Assembly (NCBI RefSeq): GCF_900107815.1
Contig: NZ_FNRK01000001.1
Location: forward strand, 154,686-218,685
Source: Eubacterium aggregans
GTDB taxonomy: Bacteria > Bacillota > Clostridia > Eubacteriales > Eubacteriaceae
DNA: 64,000 nucleotides
Direction: 5' to 3'
The notes under the pieces are model-generated. The model was not told where the DNA came from, did not search any database, and saw only the letters and a program-made list of their open reading frames with translations. The translations under genes and the position numbers were made by a program. Within the stretch, counting starts at the first letter, position 1, and each line of letters opens with the position of its first letter. Shown here in pieces: positions 55,906 through 64,000 of this stretch.

Positions 55906-56926
55906 CTATTTTCTTGAACCAATTCGCATCCTCGGCATCCATTTCATCATAAACAGCCAGCCTTTTGGCCGTTTCTTCATCCACAACTTTGGGGGCACCC
56001 TTAAAGCTTGTAGAGCGATGGGCCGCATCCTGAGCCTCGATATCGGCGAGGCTTTTAATGCCGGCCTGGTGCCATTTTTCCAGGATACCATTGATGTATT
56101 TTAGGTTGGGTTTGCTGGTACGGCCTAGGGCCACCTTGATGATTTCGTCGGAAAATCCCCATTCCCCACTCCAGGTGTCCATCATGGTCCGCTCGGATTC
56201 CATGGGAGCCCGGCGGAGGCCAAGGTATTTGAAGATCCCATAGTGTCGTCGCTGACGGTTTCGGCTTTCCACAATATAGGCATCGGCCTCGGTGAAGGTA
56301 TGGATGCCTTGGCGTCGCCAGGATTCGGCGATGGTTTCCATATAACTTAAAATCTGGGCTGGGGTAAAGGTTTCTGATTTGCTATTGATGAGGTTGAGGG
56401 CATACTCCACCAGAATGACCACGGCCTCGGGTTCAAATCCATATTCACTCAGCCATTTTTTATAGGCCAGCATATCTTTTTTAGGTAAAGCCCGGCTGCC
56501 GTACATGCGCTGGATGCGGTTAAACATTTCAGCAGTGCGGGCCTCCATACCATCATCATCCGCTGGTGGGGAGACCGAAACGGCCTTTGGTGCGCCTTCG
56601 TTTTGTGCTTTTAGGAGCACCGAAGGAATGTGGTAGAAGGTGATATGGGCCACCTTTGTCCCTTCGTAGGTCAGGTCGATGATCCCCTGCTTTTTCCAAT
56701 AATCCCAGGCGCTGATTACATCCCCCTCGGTGATGTTGAAAAGCTGGCTTAGGGCGACATTGTCAATGGGGGCATGGCTCTGACTGCGGGCCTGCTTGAG
56801 GCCATAGAGATAGACCTTCACGTAGTCCCCCCTGGCCCGGGGCATGTATTCATTGATGAAGATATTGTCGATGGTGGTGGTGGCGAGATTATCGTCACCC
56901 AGATAAAAGGTGTATTGGTTTTCCAT
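55886..56926 (-). CDS. DnaD-domain primosomal protein
   Basis: 346 residues. N-terminal winged helix (about 25-85: FINEYMPRARGDYVKVYLYGL), two DnaD/DnaB_2 C-terminal domains (about 130-215 and 240-300; GFSDEIIKVALGRTSKPNLKYINGILEKW contains the YxxxI motif). Acts with the loader encoded next. The ATG at 56926 follows GGAGG; upstream in-frame codons read into a low-complexity region. Confidence 0.9.
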   Translation of the reverse strand: MENQYTFYLGDDNLATTTIDNIFINEYMPRARGDYVKVYLYGLKQARSQSHAPIDNVALSQLFNITEGDVISAWDYWKKQGIIDLTYEGTKVAHITFYHIPSVLLKAQNEGAPKAVSVSPPADDDGMEARTAEMFNRIQRMYGSRALPKKDMLAYKKWLSEYGFEPEAVVILVEYALNLINSKSETFTPAQILSYMETIAESWRRQGIHTFTEADAYIVESRNRQRRHYGIFKYLGLRRAPMESERTMMDTWSGEWGFSDEIIKVALGRTSKPNLKYINGILEKWHQAGIKSLADIEAQDAAHRSTSFKGAPKVVDEETAKRLAVYDEMDAEDANWFKKIGENSGK

Positions 56927-57066
56927 GGCTTTCCTCCGCCCGGATGGAGCATTCCATCCCATTTTATTATCCATTATAGCATAGCCGGAGAAGGAATAAC
57001 CCCCTAAATAATTGTGTTTAAAATGTAACGATTCTGCTGTCAAATCGTAAATGATGGGGGTTTCCA

Positions 57067-57094
57067 TTGCAGAGCATCCAACTTATGTTATAAT
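57067..57094 (+). promoter_or_regulatory. murA promoter
   Basis: TTGCAG (57067-57072), 16 bp, TATAAT (57089-57094). Confidence 0.75.
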
Positions 57095-57131
57095 TTAGTT
57101 TGGAATTTTGTTTGTGAAAGGATATATCTTA

Positions 57132-58406
57132 ATGGATAATCTCATAATTGAAGGCGGTTTTCCGTTGAAGGGAGAGGTCAAGATCTCCGGCGCTAAAAAC
57201 GCAGTGTTAGGTCTGATCCCTGCTGCCATACTCTGTGGATGCAAAAGCACCATTGATAATGTTCCCGATATTCGGGATGTACATAAAATCATCGCCATCC
57301 TTAAAAAATTAGGGGCTGATATTGAATTAAAATCTGGAACTCTGAGTATTGATACCAGTGGTCCTATTTCCTACGATTGCTCGGACTTCCATGAGGAAAC
57401 CGGGAAAATGCGGGCTTCCTATTATCTCCTGGGGGCTTTACTGGGCCGTTATCGTAAGGCCATCGTCCCTCTGCCCGGGGGATGTAATATTGGGGACCGC
57501 CCCATTGACCAGCATATCAAGGGATTTGAAGCCCTGGGTGCCACGGTTACCATCGAGCATGGCCAGGTTAAAATGACAGCAGACCGTTTAGTGGGGGCTA
57601 ATATTTACCTGGATGTGGTCAGTGTCGGGGCCACCATCAATATTATGCTGGCTGCCGTTTTGGCCGACGGGACCACTGTCATTGAAAATGTAGCTAAAGA
57701 GCCCCATGTGGTGGATGTTGCCAATTTCTTAAACCTGATGGGTGCCGATGTTAAGGGCGCTGGGACCGATACCATTCGGATTAAAGGGGTAGAAAGTCTT
57801 CACAGCTGTGATTATTCCACGGTTCCAGATCAGATTACGGCGGGAACCTATATGATGGCTGCTGTTGCCACCCAGGGTGATGTTCTGGTCAAGGGCGTTA
57901 TTCCCAAGCATATGGAGGCTGTCAGTGCTAAGCTCCGGGAGATGGGAGCTACTGTGGATGAAGAAGGGGATGGTCTCCGGGTACGGGGATGCGATACCTT
58001 AAAGGCGGTACGGGTGAAGACCCTGCCCTACCCTGGTTTTCCAACGGATCTTCAGCAGCCCATGGCGGTGCTGATGTCCATTGCCCAGGGAAACAGTATC
58101 ATTAATGAAAGTATTTTTGAAAGCCGGTTTAAATATGTGGATGAGCTCCGAAAAATGGGGGCGAATATCACGGTGAATGGTCGAGTGGCCAGTATTACTG
58201 GTGTCTCGGAGCTTTCCGGCACCCGTATTGCGGCGACAGACCTTCGGGCAGGTGCAGCCATGGTTTTGGCTGGCCTCATTGCCAATGGCGAAACCCAGAT
58301 CAGTGACATTCATTACATTGAGCGTGGCTATGAAAATTTGGAGGAAAACATCCGCTCCCTTGGCGGGAAAATCCGCCGGGTGACCGTTGAAAATAAGGAG
58401 GAATAG
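57132..58406 (+). CDS. murA: UDP-N-acetylglucosamine 1-carboxyvinyltransferase
   Basis: 424 residues. Catalytic C118 in [23 protein letters not shown] at the N-terminus. First committed step of peptidoglycan synthesis; the Cys is the fosfomycin target. ATG 57132 follows AAAGGA; an earlier reading at 57108 lies before it. Two bp before the deacetylase gene. Confidence 0.96.
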   Translation: MDNLIIEGGFPLKGEVKISGAKNAVLGLIPAAILCGCKSTIDNVPDIRDVHKIIAILKKLGADIELKSGTLSIDTSGPISYDCSDFHEETGKMRASYYLLGALLGRYRKAIVPLPGGCNIGDRPIDQHIKGFEALGATVTIEHGQVKMTADRLVGANIYLDVVSVGATINIMLAAVLADGTTVIENVAKEPHVVDVANFLNLMGADVKGAGTDTIRIKGVESLHSCDYSTVPDQITAGTYMMAAVATQGDVLVKGVIPKHMEAVSAKLREMGATVDEEGDGLRVRGCDTLKAVRVKTLPYPGFPTDLQQPMAVLMSIAQGNSIINESIFESRFKYVDELRKMGANITVNGRVASITGVSELSGTRIAATDLRAGAAMVLAGLIANGETQISDIHYIERGYENLEENIRSLGGKIRRVTVENKEE

Positions 58407-58408
58407 AC

Positions 58409-59290
58409 ATGAAGAGAAGAGGCCCATTATCTGAAAAATCAAATCAATGGATGCTTTTCTCCGTTATTGTTGGTGCCCTCATCATCATGGCTAGTATGGT
58501 GGTGGCATACTATTTTTTCAATACATATAATCCGAAGCAAGAAATCAAGCAATTGGCAGATACTGCCCAGACCCTTCAGCAAAATCTGGTTTCTGTTTCA
58601 CAAAATGGAACAGAAAAAATACAAAGCGAAGAGGATAAAAAGCAGGAGGCGATTAAAGCCCGATTACGTGCCGGAGATACGGCGGGGATTAAGGTGGTGT
58701 TTTTTACCTTTGACGATGGCCCCAGTGAAAATACCAATACCGTATTGGATATTCTGAAAACCAGTGGGATCAAAGGAACTTTTTTTACAAGAGGACGGGA
58801 GGGTGCCACGGCTGAAGCTGCCTACAAGCGTATCGTAGCGGAGGGGCATACTTTGGGAAACCATACTTATAACCATTCCTACGACCTGTATAAGCGCCCG
58901 GAAGAATTTTATGCCGATGTTAAGCTCTTAGAGGACTATCAGAAGAAGCTCACAGCCACGGAGCCCAGTATGCTTTTCCGCTTTCCAGGGGGTTCCCTCA
59001 ATGCCAATAAAACCTGCATTAAGGGGATTTTGGATCGGGGTTACAATTATGCAGATTGGAACGTCTCCACGGGAGATGCTGCGCCAACGCCGCCATCGGT
59101 GGACCAAATCGTTTCAGCTGTCGTCGGCGGGGTGCATAATCACGATGTCAGTGTAGTGCTGTGCCATGCCGAGGTTAAGGAAAATACCCGTCAAGCTCTG
59201 CCCGTCATCATCAATCAGCTTAAAAGCGAGGGCTATACCTTCCTGCCCATGGAAAAGGATTTTACCTATCCCAGGCAGCTGGAGCTTTAG
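58409..59290 (+). CDS. Membrane-anchored polysaccharide deacetylase (CE4)
   Basis: 293 residues. N-terminal transmembrane helix (about 15-37), coiled linker, NodB domain with FTFDDGP (D102, D103) and NHTYNH (H152, H156), then RFPGG. Metal-dependent deacetylase, probably of peptidoglycan given the murA neighbour. Confidence 0.92.
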   Translation: MKRRGPLSEKSNQWMLFSVIVGALIIMASMVVAYYFFNTYNPKQEIKQLADTAQTLQQNLVSVSQNGTEKIQSEEDKKQEAIKARLRAGDTAGIKVVFFTFDDGPSENTNTVLDILKTSGIKGTFFTRGREGATAEAAYKRIVAEGHTLGNHTYNHSYDLYKRPEEFYADVKLLEDYQKKLTATEPSMLFRFPGGSLNANKTCIKGILDRGYNYADWNVSTGDAAPTPPSVDQIVSAVVGGVHNHDVSVVLCHAEVKENTRQALPVIINQLKSEGYTFLPMEKDFTYPRQLEL

Positions 59291-59396
59291 AGTTTCTGGG
59301 TCAGAAGAAAATAAATGGATTGATTTAAGTAAGAGACGATAAGATGGTTAAAGAAACCATCCCATTGAAGGAATCACGGATTCCAAAGGATACGAT

Positions 59397-60185
59397 ATGA
59401 AATTTTGCAGTTTATACAGCGGGAGCTCTGGAAATAGCCTTTTTGTGGCCCAAGGGGCTACCCGCCTTTTAATTGATGCTGGCTTAAGCGGGAAAAAAAT
59501 CGAGCAGGCCATGATGAAAATCGATGAGCTGCCTGCTACCTTATCAGGTATTCTTGTCACCCATGAGCATCGGGATCATATTCACGGTGTGGGGGTACTT
59601 TCCAGGCGATATGGCCTGCCGGTTTATGCCAATGCCCAGACCTGGCAGGGCATGGCTGGGGATTTAGGTAAAATGAAGGATTCCAACATCTGCCTTTTTG
59701 CTACCGATGTGCCCTTTTCCATTGGAGATGTACAGATTACAGCCTTTCCCACCAGCCATGATGCCGCAGAATCTGTGGGCTTTATCTTAGATGGTGGCCA
59801 TGGGACCATGGCAGTGGCTACAGATACCGGCTGTACCACAGCCGCCATGGTAGAATCCCTAAAGGGGCACCATCTAGTGGTGTTGGAGTCCAACCATGAT
59901 CCTGCTATGTTAGAAACTGGCCCCTACCCCTTTCCCCTAAAACAGCGTATTCGGGGAGATTATGGGCATCTTTCCAATGCGGTAGCTGGAGAAACGGTTT
60001 GTGAGCTGGTGGACAGCGGGGTACCCCATATTGTTCTGGCCCATTTGAGCCAGGAAAACAATTATCCGGTTTTGGCTTATCAGGCAACGGAATTGGCCTT
60101 AACGGCCTGCGGAAAAGTGCCGGGAAAGGATCTGACCCTGGAGGTTGCCGGCCGCAGTCAGCGCAGTGAGATTTATGAGTGGTAA
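59397..60185 (+). CDS. Metallo-beta-lactamase-fold hydrolase (YycJ/WalJ type)
   Basis: 262 residues. HEHRDHIHG metal motif and later histidines (SHDAAES, DYGHLSN); start MKFCSLYSGSSGNSL is family-typical. YycJ is a 5' DNA exonuclease-like repair protein in Bacillus. AAAGGA before the ATG; upstream 59291-59396 has only a small hairpin. Confidence 0.92.
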   Translation: MKFCSLYSGSSGNSLFVAQGATRLLIDAGLSGKKIEQAMMKIDELPATLSGILVTHEHRDHIHGVGVLSRRYGLPVYANAQTWQGMAGDLGKMKDSNICLFATDVPFSIGDVQITAFPTSHDAAESVGFILDGGHGTMAVATDTGCTTAAMVESLKGHHLVVLESNHDPAMLETGPYPFPLKQRIRGDYGHLSNAVAGETVCELVDSGVPHIVLAHLSQENNYPVLAYQATELALTACGKVPGKDLTLEVAGRSQRSEIYEW

Positions 60186-60225
60186 CGGGTATTGACGATT
60201 TTAAGATGCGAGGAACAAATGAACA

Positions 60226-61332
60226 ATGGACAGATTTGAGAAAGAAAAGGGATTGGGGGATGGCTTTAAAATTGGCTTAATGGGAGCCCTGATCGGTGGT
60301 TTAGTGGTTGGGATGATCATCTTAGGGGTTCTTTATGCCACAGGAACCATTGGTGGCAAAAGAACGGAGACCATCGCCGGGCAAAAGGTGGTGGTCAATG
60401 ATTTGGAGGCGTCTACCCAGGTGGAAGCCGTGGCTCAGGTTGTTCCCCAGTCCGTGGTTGGGGTCACTGCGGCAGTTATCCAGCAGAGTCTAATGGGAAC
60501 CACTGAGGGTCAAAGTGTCGGATCAGGATTCATCGTCACCACTGATGGCTACATTGTCACCAACCAGCATGTGGTGGCAGACAGTACCAGCATTACCATT
60601 TCTCTGGATGATGGAGGGACTTATCCCGGTAAGCTGATTTGGTCTGACAGTAACCTGGATTTGGCAGTGGTTAAAATAGAGAAAACGGATCTTCCGGTGG
60701 TTACGCTGGGAGATTCCAATGCTGTGAAGGTTGGGGAAACGGTCATTGCCATTGGCAATCCCATGGGCCTAAACTATGAACGCAGTGTAACGGCTGGCAT
60801 TGTTTCTGCTCTGAACCGAAGCCTGATGGTGGACAGTAACCTGGTGGCTGAGGACCTCATCCAAACCGATGCCACCATTAATGCTGGAAATAGCGGCGGT
60901 CCCCTGTGCAATGGAAAGGGTGACGTCATTGGGATTAATACCTATAAGAATTACCAGGCAGAGGGAATGGGCTTTGCTCTTCCCGTCAATATTCTGCGTC
61001 CCATTATTTCTAAAATCGTGGCCAATGGCTCCTTCACACCCATCGTTATTGGGATTTCAGGCTATGATTCCCAACAGGCGGCTTATTTTTCCAATACGGA
61101 GCAGTTTGATTCAGGCATTTATGTCAATGCGGTGGAATCTGGCAGTGGTGCAGAACAAGCAGGACTGGCCAAGGGGGATATCATCATCAGTCTGGAGGGG
61201 CAGAATGTCAACTCCATGCTGGGCATGAAATCCATTCTTTACGCCCTTAACCCAGGGGATACCATCAGTATTACCTATAAACATGGCAATGCGGTTAAAG
61301 CTGTGGATGTAACGGTTCAGGCGGCACAATAA
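60226..61332 (+). CDS. HtrA-type trypsin-like serine protease with PDZ domain
   Basis: 368 residues. N-terminal transmembrane helix (about 14-40), catalytic H115 (TNQHVVAD), D145 (SNLDLAVV), S223 (GNSGGPL), PDZ domain about 265-365. Envelope quality control. Linkage to yycJ is conserved in Bacillota. Confidence 0.94.
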   Translation: MDRFEKEKGLGDGFKIGLMGALIGGLVVGMIILGVLYATGTIGGKRTETIAGQKVVVNDLEASTQVEAVAQVVPQSVVGVTAAVIQQSLMGTTEGQSVGSGFIVTTDGYIVTNQHVVADSTSITISLDDGGTYPGKLIWSDSNLDLAVVKIEKTDLPVVTLGDSNAVKVGETVIAIGNPMGLNYERSVTAGIVSALNRSLMVDSNLVAEDLIQTDATINAGNSGGPLCNGKGDVIGINTYKNYQAEGMGFALPVNILRPIISKIVANGSFTPIVIGISGYDSQQAAYFSNTEQFDSGIYVNAVESGSGAEQAGLAKGDIIISLEGQNVNSMLGMKSILYALNPGDTISITYKHGNAVKAVDVTVQAAQ

Positions 61333-61358
61333 CACCACAATCCATTCATCGGAATATA

Positions 61359-61409
61359 GAAAACCTCCCTATCCTTGGCCTATGGCCCCTGGTATGGGAG
61401 GTTTTTTTA
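61359..61409. terminator. Bidirectional terminator after the htrA-type gene
   Basis: AAACCTCCC pairs with GGGAGGTTT, T-run on plus and A-run for minus. Serves the converging ABC operon as well. Confidence 0.85.
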
Positions 61410-61418
61410 AATCTGTGA

Positions 61419-62027
61419 TTAAAACTCCCGCTGGTTCAGAATCCTTTTGGACAGGAGTATGGACCCCATGAATAAAAGGAAAATGACGACGGGAAGGATA
61501 TAGACCAGGTCATCCAGGCTGGCACCCATGGGAAGATGCACACCCAGGTACCCTAGGAGAAAGGTTAAGCCCACAGGGATTAAGATGACCAGCATCATCA
61601 AAAGGCGCCCCTTTTCCACTCCGAGTTTAAACAACACCGGATAGATGATCGCTGTGATGATAAACCCACCGCCCAGAAGGATCAGGACCGTCAACAGGGC
61701 TTCTGTGACAGGGGTGCCTAAAAGTAAGGAGACGATGATGGACAAAACAGCCCCACAGACCGCACAGATAAGGGACAGCAGATATTTGGACAGGACAATA
61801 TCCCATCGGCTGACAGGCATGGTCAAGGCAAAGCGCTCCCAATGGGCCTTTTCATCATAGGCCATCGTGTTCATGGGTAAAATGAGGATAAAAATCATCA
61901 TAACCCCAGAGAAAAAGCTTCCGTCCCGGCTGACGATGGCGATGAACAGCCAGATTCCCAGGATAAAGAGCATGGTCCGCAGCTGCTGTTTTAAATTCAG
62001 CAAATCCTTTAATAATAATCCTTTCAT
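61419..62027 (-). CDS. ABC-2 type transporter permease
   Basis: 202 residues with six transmembrane segments; start MKGLLLKDLLNLKQQLRTML and AYDEKAHWERFALTMPVSR match the ABC2_membrane_5 family linked to YtrA-type regulators. The ATG at 62027 is 4 nt after the ATPase stop. Confidence 0.88.
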   Translation of the reverse strand: MKGLLLKDLLNLKQQLRTMLFILGIWLFIAIVSRDGSFFSGVMMIFILILPMNTMAYDEKAHWERFALTMPVSRWDIVLSKYLLSLICAVCGAVLSIIVSLLLGTPVTEALLTVLILLGGGFIITAIIYPVLFKLGVEKGRLLMMLVILIPVGLTFLLGYLGVHLPMGASLDDLVYILPVVIFLLFMGSILLSKRILNQREF

Positions 62028-62031
62028 CGCC

Positions 62032-62874
62032 TTAGTCCTCCTCCTTGACACAATAAAGCATGATATCCTCAATGGTGGGCCTATCGGTAACCAGTCCCCC
62101 TGGGACTGCCTCTTTAAGTACTAGGGCTTCTGTACCGAAGGCACTCCTTCGTTTTCCAGCCACAAAGGCTGAATCAATGGCCTGAAGGTCATCCTCCGAG
62201 CATTTCACCAGGCGGTACCGGTCCAGAAGGACATCTTTAGGTTCGCAAAAAAGCAGCTTTCCCCCATGGATAAAGGCGATATAATCACAGATTTTCTCCA
62301 GGTCACTTAAAATGTGGGAGGACAGGAAAATACTGTGGGATTCATCCTGTATAAAATCCAGGAAGAGATCCAAAAGTTCATTCCGGACGATGGGGTCCAG
62401 GCCGCTGGTAGGTTCATCCAAAATAAGGAGCTTGCTGTCATGGGACAGGGCAACGGCAATGGAAAGCTTCATCCCCATCCCCCTGGAAAATTCCTTTACG
62501 GGTTGGTTAGAAGGCAGGGAAAAGGTAGAAAGGTAGGCGTTAAAGCGGGCACTATCCCAGGTTTTATAGCAATTGGCCATAATGGTATTAATCTCTCGTG
62601 GCCGGAGGTTATCCGGAAAGCTGCTTTCATCCATCACCACACCGATGTGCTCCTTTAAATCTTCACAGGTCCGTAAATCCTGACCCATCACTTGAATTTC
62701 ACCCGAATCCCGGTGGATTAAATCCAGGATCAGCTTGATGGTGGTACTCTTCCCCGCCCCATTTTCACCAATGAAGCCCATAATACTCCCCGAAGGCAGG
62801 GCCAGGCTGAGGTTGTCCAGGGTGAAATTCGGGTAGTGTTTACTGAGATTCTGTATTTCAATGGCATAATTCAT
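62032..62874 (-). CDS. ABC transporter ATP-binding protein
   Basis: 280 residues. Walker A GENGAGKST, signature SRGMGMK, Walker B LLILDEPTSGLD. Partner of the permease. ATG overlaps the GntR stop (ATGA). Confidence 0.94.
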   Translation of the reverse strand: MNYAIEIQNLSKHYPNFTLDNLSLALPSGSIMGFIGENGAGKSTTIKLILDLIHRDSGEIQVMGQDLRTCEDLKEHIGVVMDESSFPDNLRPREINTIMANCYKTWDSARFNAYLSTFSLPSNQPVKEFSRGMGMKLSIAVALSHDSKLLILDEPTSGLDPIVRNELLDLFLDFIQDESHSIFLSSHILSDLEKICDYIAFIHGGKLLFCEPKDVLLDRYRLVKCSEDDLQAIDSAFVAGKRRSAFGTEALVLKEAVPGGLVTDRPTIEDIMLYCVKEED

Positions 62875-63251
62875 TGTGATTCCTCCTCATAAATAATCGA
62901 AAGCATTTGAATTAAATCGTCTAAGGAAAGACCAATTCCCCGGGATAAATCGAGGATTTCCTGGATGTGGTTCTCAATTTTTCGGAGTTGCTCCTCCCGG
63001 ATAAATTCAAGATTTTGCCCAGCGACGTAGCTTCCCTTTCCGGTAAAGGAGGTAATAAATCCATCCCGTTCCAGCTCTTCATAGGCCCGCTTGGTGGTGA
63101 TGACGCTGATGCGGAGCTCTTTGGCCAAAAGGCGCATGGAAGGAAGGGCGTCACCCTCTTTTAATTCACCGGCGATAATTTTTTCCTTAATCTGGGTGTA
63201 AATCTGATCGTAGATGGGCTTGCCACCCGAGTTGGTGATGAAAATATTCAC
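62871..63251 (-). CDS. GntR/YtrA-family transcriptional regulator
   Basis: 126 residues. Winged HTH (about 10-75: GGKPIYDQIYTQIKEKIIAG...LAKELRISVITTKRAYEELE) with a short C-terminal helix, as in YtrA regulators of envelope-stress ABC transporters. Start is GTG at 63251, with GGAGG 4-7 nt before it; upstream ATGs lie in the operator. Confidence 0.9.
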   Translation of the reverse strand: MNIFITNSGGKPIYDQIYTQIKEKIIAGELKEGDALPSMRLLAKELRISVITTKRAYEELERDGFITSFTGKGSYVAGQNLEFIREEQLRKIENHIQEILDLSRGIGLSLDDLIQMLSIIYEEESQ

Positions 63252-63265
63252 GACTGCCTCCATTT

Positions 63266-63298
63266 GCATATTGTGTATATATAATATATACAATATGC
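63266..63298. promoter_or_regulatory. Palindromic operator of the GntR operon
   Basis: A 33-bp near-palindrome with arms GCATATTGT (63266-63274) and ACAATATGC (63290-63298) around an AT core containing TATAAT-like sequences. Likely autoregulatory. Confidence 0.8.
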
Positions 63299-63455
63299 GG
63301 TGTTGTCAAGGGAAAAGTATTTTCTTAATGCTCCCTTGGAGTTGGATGATGCTTTAAGGATAATTGACCTTAAGGCGTATATACTGCAAATAAAAGCAAA
63401 GGGATGGACTGCAGCCACCCCTTCGCAAATTAAGTATAGCGAAGGAGAATGTGAG

Positions 63456-63689
63456 ATGAGTTCGAAGGAAAGCAGAGAAGAACGCCGGGAAGATCGTCAC
63501 GAACGCCGGGAAGAAAAAATGGTCGAACGGGAAGTGGTTGCCAGACAGGAAGCAGCCGGTGAATACGGACTGACTGGAAAGGGTATCGGCGCCCAGGATG
63601 AAAAAATGGCCGTCGCTGAAGCCCTTGGAGAAGGACAGACCCAGGATATTGAAGCCTTGTCGGGTAAAGGGATTACCGATCAGGAATAG
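63456..63689 (+). CDS. Small highly charged protein
   Basis: 77 residues. First half very rich in Glu and Arg (SSKESREERREDRHERREEK); second half acidic with repeated GLTGKG/LSGKG words. Not recognised. AAGGAG lies 8-10 nt before the ATG. An IS begins 4 bp after its stop. Confidence 0.7.
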   Translation: MSSKESREERREDRHERREEKMVEREVVARQEAAGEYGLTGKGIGAQDEKMAVAEALGEGQTQDIEALSGKGITDQE

Positions 63690-63693
63690 CTTC

Positions 63694-64000
63694 TGGAGTG
63701 TTATCATAAAAGTACAGTCAAAACGACAAGGAAATGATAAAATAAAGAAAACAGAGAGGACTGTACACCCAAATGGCAAAAAAATACACACCCGAATTCA
63801 GAGCAGAGGCTGTCAAGCTATCTCAAGAAATTGGCGCACGGCCAGCATCTGAACGCCTCAACATCAATCTTGATACAATGTATACCTGGATTAGCAAGGC
63901 GAAGCATCATCAAAGCGAAGTTGATGCCTTAATCCAGAAAAAAGGTGGTACGGTCGCCCTGGCCGATGAAAACAATCAACTAAGGCGTAGACTTCGGGAA
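63694..64000 (+). mobile_element. IS3-family insertion sequence, left part
   Basis: Starts about TGGAGTGTTATCATAAAAG (63694), the probable left inverted repeat, and continues past the window. The far end cannot be seen. Confidence 0.7.
63773..64000 (+). CDS. IS3-family transposase OrfA, 3' end outside window
   Basis: 76 residues visible: MAKKYTPEFRAEAVKL, HTH (SERLNINLDTMYTWISKAK) and a leucine-zipper start (LADENNQLRRRLRE). GAGAGG lies upstream. Confidence 0.9.
   Translation, partial: MAKKYTPEFRAEAVKLSQEIGARPASERLNINLDTMYTWISKAKHHQSEVDALIQKKGGTVALADENNQLRRRLRE

Overview
The window reads as the replication-origin region of a low-to-mid GC member of the Bacillota, most likely class Clostridia. 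Two things support this: the gene order rpmH-dnaA-dnaN-yaaA-recF-gyrB-gyrA on one side and rnpA-yidD-yidC-jag-mnmE-mnmG-rsmG-noc-parA-parB on the other, and the many canonical AGGAGG ribosome sites and TTGACA/TATAAT promoters. A family close to Eubacterium/Acetobacterium is possible but is only a guess.

Region by region. Positions 1-5.7 kb (minus strand) hold a SorC-type regulator, a glycerol-1-phosphate-dehydrogenase-like enzyme, a HAD phosphatase and a glucitol-type PTS (gutM-srlA-srlE-srlB, the last cut by the window edge). 5.8-11.6 kb is a methionine T-box operon, metG - LTA-synthase-type sulfatase - metY. 11.6-20.4 kb carries a DUF2461 gene, an ECF-like sigma factor, rsmI, a COG2509 flavoprotein, dnaB, rplI, gdpP and a yybS-like gene. 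20.5-24.8 kb has acyP, rpsR-ssb-rpsF, a DUF951 gene, an mscS, cvpA and an unrecognised membrane protein. 24.8-33.7 kb is the chromosome-segregation, tRNA-modification and membrane-insertion block with two parS sites. 33.8-35.7 kb is a two-part oriC flanking dnaA, with a DnaA-trio unwinding element before dnaN. 35.7-46.0 kb carries dnaN, yaaA, recF, gyrB, gyrA, rpe and ogt on plus, then ubiB and a phasin-like gene on minus.

46.13-54.81 kb is a compact integrated element of about 8.7 kb at the 3' end of a tRNA-Gln gene, bounded by a 33-bp direct repeat. It has a tyrosine integrase with 12-bp-spaced arm-type repeats at both ends and a candidate type I toxin/antisense-RNA pair. It also has a CI/Cro-like switch with three 18-bp operators, an excisionase-like HTH protein and a RepA-like ATPase followed by an iteron cluster (probable origin). 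The rest is a run of tiny genes, a candidate small RNA and a single phage structural gene: an HK97-type major capsid protein with a C-terminal cadherin-like beta-sandwich. No terminase, portal, protease or tail gene is present. The layout is that of a phage satellite rather than a prophage, and it is the most unusual item in the window.

54.8-64.0 kb returns to the chromosome: tRNA-Gln, a DnaI-like helicase loader and a DnaD-like gene on minus; murA, a polysaccharide deacetylase, a yycJ-type hydrolase and an htrA-type protease on plus; a GntR-ABC transporter operon with a palindromic operator; a small charged protein; and the start of an IS3-family element running off the right edge.
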